Shown here: piece by piece, positions 7,525 to 8,845 of the stretch
Position numbering within the stretch: position 1 is the stretch's first letter
Layout of the letters: every line of letters starts with the position of its first letter
Assembly (NCBI GenBank): GCA_018334855.1
Contig: JAGXLE010000041.1
Span: 1-8,845 of the forward strand
Direction: 5' to 3'
Length of the DNA: 8,845 nucleotides
Source of the DNA: Desulfobacterales bacterium
GTDB lineage: Bacteria; Desulfobacterota; Desulfobacteria; Desulfobacterales; Desulfosalsimonadaceae
Notes under the pieces: generated by a model
The model's input: only the letters and a program-made list of their open reading frames with translations
The model's database searches: none
Told to the model about the DNA's origin: nothing
Program-made: the position numbers and the translations under genes

Positions 7525-8418
7525 ATGAAAAAACCTTCGGGAAAACCCGCCGAACTGCTTTTGGGCGCACACCTCTCGATTGCCGGGGGGCTGCACAGGG
7601 CCATTGAAGAGGCCGCGTCCATGGACTGCGGAGCACTTCAGATTTTCACCAAAAACGCCAGCACGTGGCGGGAAAAGACCCTGACTGAAAAAGAGATCCG
7701 CGCCTTTTCAGAGATGCGCGAAAAAACAGGCATCCGCCACATTGCCGCCCATACCGCCTACCTGATAAACCTTGCATCCGCAGATCCGGTCGTGAGGCAA
7801 AAATCCAGGCAAGCCTTAAAACAGGAGCTGATCAGGTGCGGCCGGCTGGAAATACCCTGGCTTGTCCTGCATCCCGGCTCCCACATGGGAGACGGCGAGA
7901 CTGTCGGCATTGGCAGGATCGCGGAAGCTGTAAACGAAATTTTTGCACAGCTTCCGCAAAACCCCACGCGCCTGCTTCTTGAAACCACGGCAGGTCAGGG
8001 CACCGCCCTGGGCAAAAGCTTTGACCAGCTTGCCCAAATCATCGAGAAGATCTCGGATAAGTCCCGCATCGGCACCTGCCTGGACACATGTCATGTATTT
8101 GCCGCAGGCTATGATATTTCCGGAAGCAATTCTTATGGGCGTACCATGCAGGACTTTGACCGGATCATAGGCCTGGAAAAGCTCTTTTTAATCCACGTAA
8201 ATGATGCCAAAAAGCCCTGCGGCAGCAGGGTGGACCGCCATGCCCACATCGGGGAAGGCATGATCGGTATCAGCGGATTTTCCGCCCTGGTCAACGACTC
8301 CCGCCTGTCTGCTGTTGCCAAGATTCTCGAAACCCCCAAAAAAAGGAACGGACAAAACGCGGATCCGGAAAACCTGGCCCTGCTGCGAGAGCTGTACTTA
8401 TCCGGAACGGCCGGTTAA
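7525..8418 (+). CDS. nfo: Endonuclease IV (zinc-dependent AP endonuclease)
   Basis: 297 residues, slightly longer than E. coli Nfo (285). It cleaves DNA 5' of abasic sites and removes 3'-blocking groups, using three metal ions in a TIM-barrel fold. All nine metal ligands are visible: H76 (AAHTAYL), H116 (LHPGSH), E153 (LLETTAG), D187 and H190 (LDTCHVFAAGYD), H224 (HVND), D237 and H239 (VDRHAH), E269 (ETP). Their spacing follows E. coli H69, H109, E145, D179, H182, H216, D229, H231, E261 with an offset of 7-8. GGAAAAG about 10 nt before the ATG is a weak ribosome-binding site. The 34-bp gap after nth without a terminator suggests an operon that supplies consecutive repair steps, the 3' ends left by the lyase being cleaned by Nfo. 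The 3' end overlaps the convergent J-domain gene by 21 bp. Confidence 0.97.
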   Translation: MKKPSGKPAELLLGAHLSIAGGLHRAIEEAASMDCGALQIFTKNASTWREKTLTEKEIRAFSEMREKTGIRHIAAHTAYLINLASADPVVRQKSRQALKQELIRCGRLEIPWLVLHPGSHMGDGETVGIGRIAEAVNEIFAQLPQNPTRLLLETTAGQGTALGKSFDQLAQIIEKISDKSRIGTCLDTCHVFAAGYDISGSNSYGRTMQDFDRIIGLEKLFLIHVNDAKKPCGSRVDRHAHIGEGMIGISGFSALVNDSRLSAVAKILETPKKRNGQNADPENLALLRELYLSGTAG

Positions 8419-8845
8419 TTGCTCGTATGCAGCCTGGATTTCCACAAATTTCTGCTGTGCCAGTTCCTGGAATTCCTTTCCCAGGTGCGTGACCTTGTCG
8501 GGATGGTACTGCTGCACCAGCCGGCGGTAGGCCTCGTGGATTTCTTTTTCAGATGCGTTCGGCTCCAGGCCCAGCACGGCATACGGATCCTTTTTGCCGG
8601 TATTGCGCTGTCCGGCCGATTCTCTGCCGTTGTAAGCGCCGCTTTTCCCCCGCCCGCCGGTTTTTCTTTGAAAACCTTCCTTCTGTCCGCCAAAAATCCA
8701 CCTGCCTATTCGCGACACAAAGCCCGGGAGCCGGCCGGTTCTAAGATAATAAAAAATCAGGGCCAGGATGCCGATATCATCGATCCACCCGGTTATCGGA
8801 AAAACATCCGGCAGAAGGTCCCAGGGGATGGCAATATAGGCTTTT
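8398..8845 (-). CDS. DUF1232 (YkvA-like) - J-domain protein (5' partial)
   Basis: The frame is open from the right edge (8844) to TAA at 8400-8398, giving 148 visible residues. The GTG at 8718 is only an internal codon. Reading from the edge, IPWDLLPDVFPITGWIDDIG (about 8832-8773) is the signature of DUF1232/YkvA, followed by a hydrophobic stretch ILALIFYYL that may be a membrane or hairpin segment. A basic Gly/Arg/Lys-rich linker follows, then a complete J-domain: DPYAVLGLEPNASEKEIHEAY, the invariant HPD in QQYHPDKV, and KFVEIQAAYEQL at the end. J-domains stimulate ATP hydrolysis by DnaK-type Hsp70 chaperones. Here the J-domain is C-terminal, unlike classical DnaJ, and no zinc-finger or substrate-binding domain follows. 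The protein is presumably a specialised, possibly membrane-tethered co-chaperone; that role is inference. The N-terminus and promoter lie beyond the window. Confidence 0.9.
   Translation of the reverse strand, partial: KAYIAIPWDLLPDVFPITGWIDDIGILALIFYYLRTGRLPGFVSRIGRWIFGGQKEGFQRKTGGRGKSGAYNGRESAGQRNTGKKDPYAVLGLEPNASEKEIHEAYRRLVQQYHPDKVTHLGKEFQELAQQKFVEIQAAYEQLTGRSG

Overview
The window looks like chromosomal DNA of a Gram-negative anaerobe, most likely a sulfate-reducing Desulfobacterota (former Deltaproteobacteria). This is inference from protein style: a large GGDEF/STAND-ATPase/HEAT signalling protein, a ThiI/MnmA-like PP-loop enzyme with the conserved MNPCMDCHALM and PAPAGGCLLTDPGFS stretches, a YpsA-type SLOG protein, and a DUF1232-J-domain protein. 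No phage, insertion sequence, CRISPR array, tRNA or rRNA was recognised.

Layout. (1) 1-419 (+): C-terminal ATPase domain of a sensor histidine kinase, cut by the left edge. (2) 420-563: AT-rich gap with a near-consensus sigma70 promoter (TTGATA, 17 bp, TATAAT). (3) 579-4835 (+): one giant gene of about 1418 codons with a degenerate GGDEF domain, a STAND/AAA_16-type ATPase with a winged-helix-like region, two copies of a 128-residue module at an exact 183-residue period, and C-terminal HEAT-like repeats. (4) 4876-6748 (-): a two-gene unit. First comes the PP-loop enzyme, whose reading frame is broken by one missing base exactly in the SGGxDS ATP-binding loop. It overlaps by 10 nt a YpsA-family SLOG protein with an extra C-terminal domain. 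(5) 6749-6824: short AT-rich divergent intergenic region. (6) 6825-8418 (+): base-excision-repair pair nth (endonuclease III) and nfo (endonuclease IV), both with complete catalytic and metal-binding residues. (7) 8398-8845 (-): C-terminal part of a DUF1232 plus J-domain protein, converging on nfo with a 21-bp tail-to-tail overlap and running off the right edge.

How the genes relate. nth and nfo act in succession on damaged bases and abasic sites and are probably co-transcribed. The PP-loop enzyme and the SLOG protein are probably translationally coupled, but no shared pathway can be shown. The giant protein has its own promoter and reads as a signal-integrating scaffold: a probably non-cyclising GGDEF input, an NTP-driven switch and long interaction surfaces. 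It is the best candidate for undescribed biology here. The PP-loop frameshift is the observation most worth checking first, because it is either a sequence error or real inactivation.
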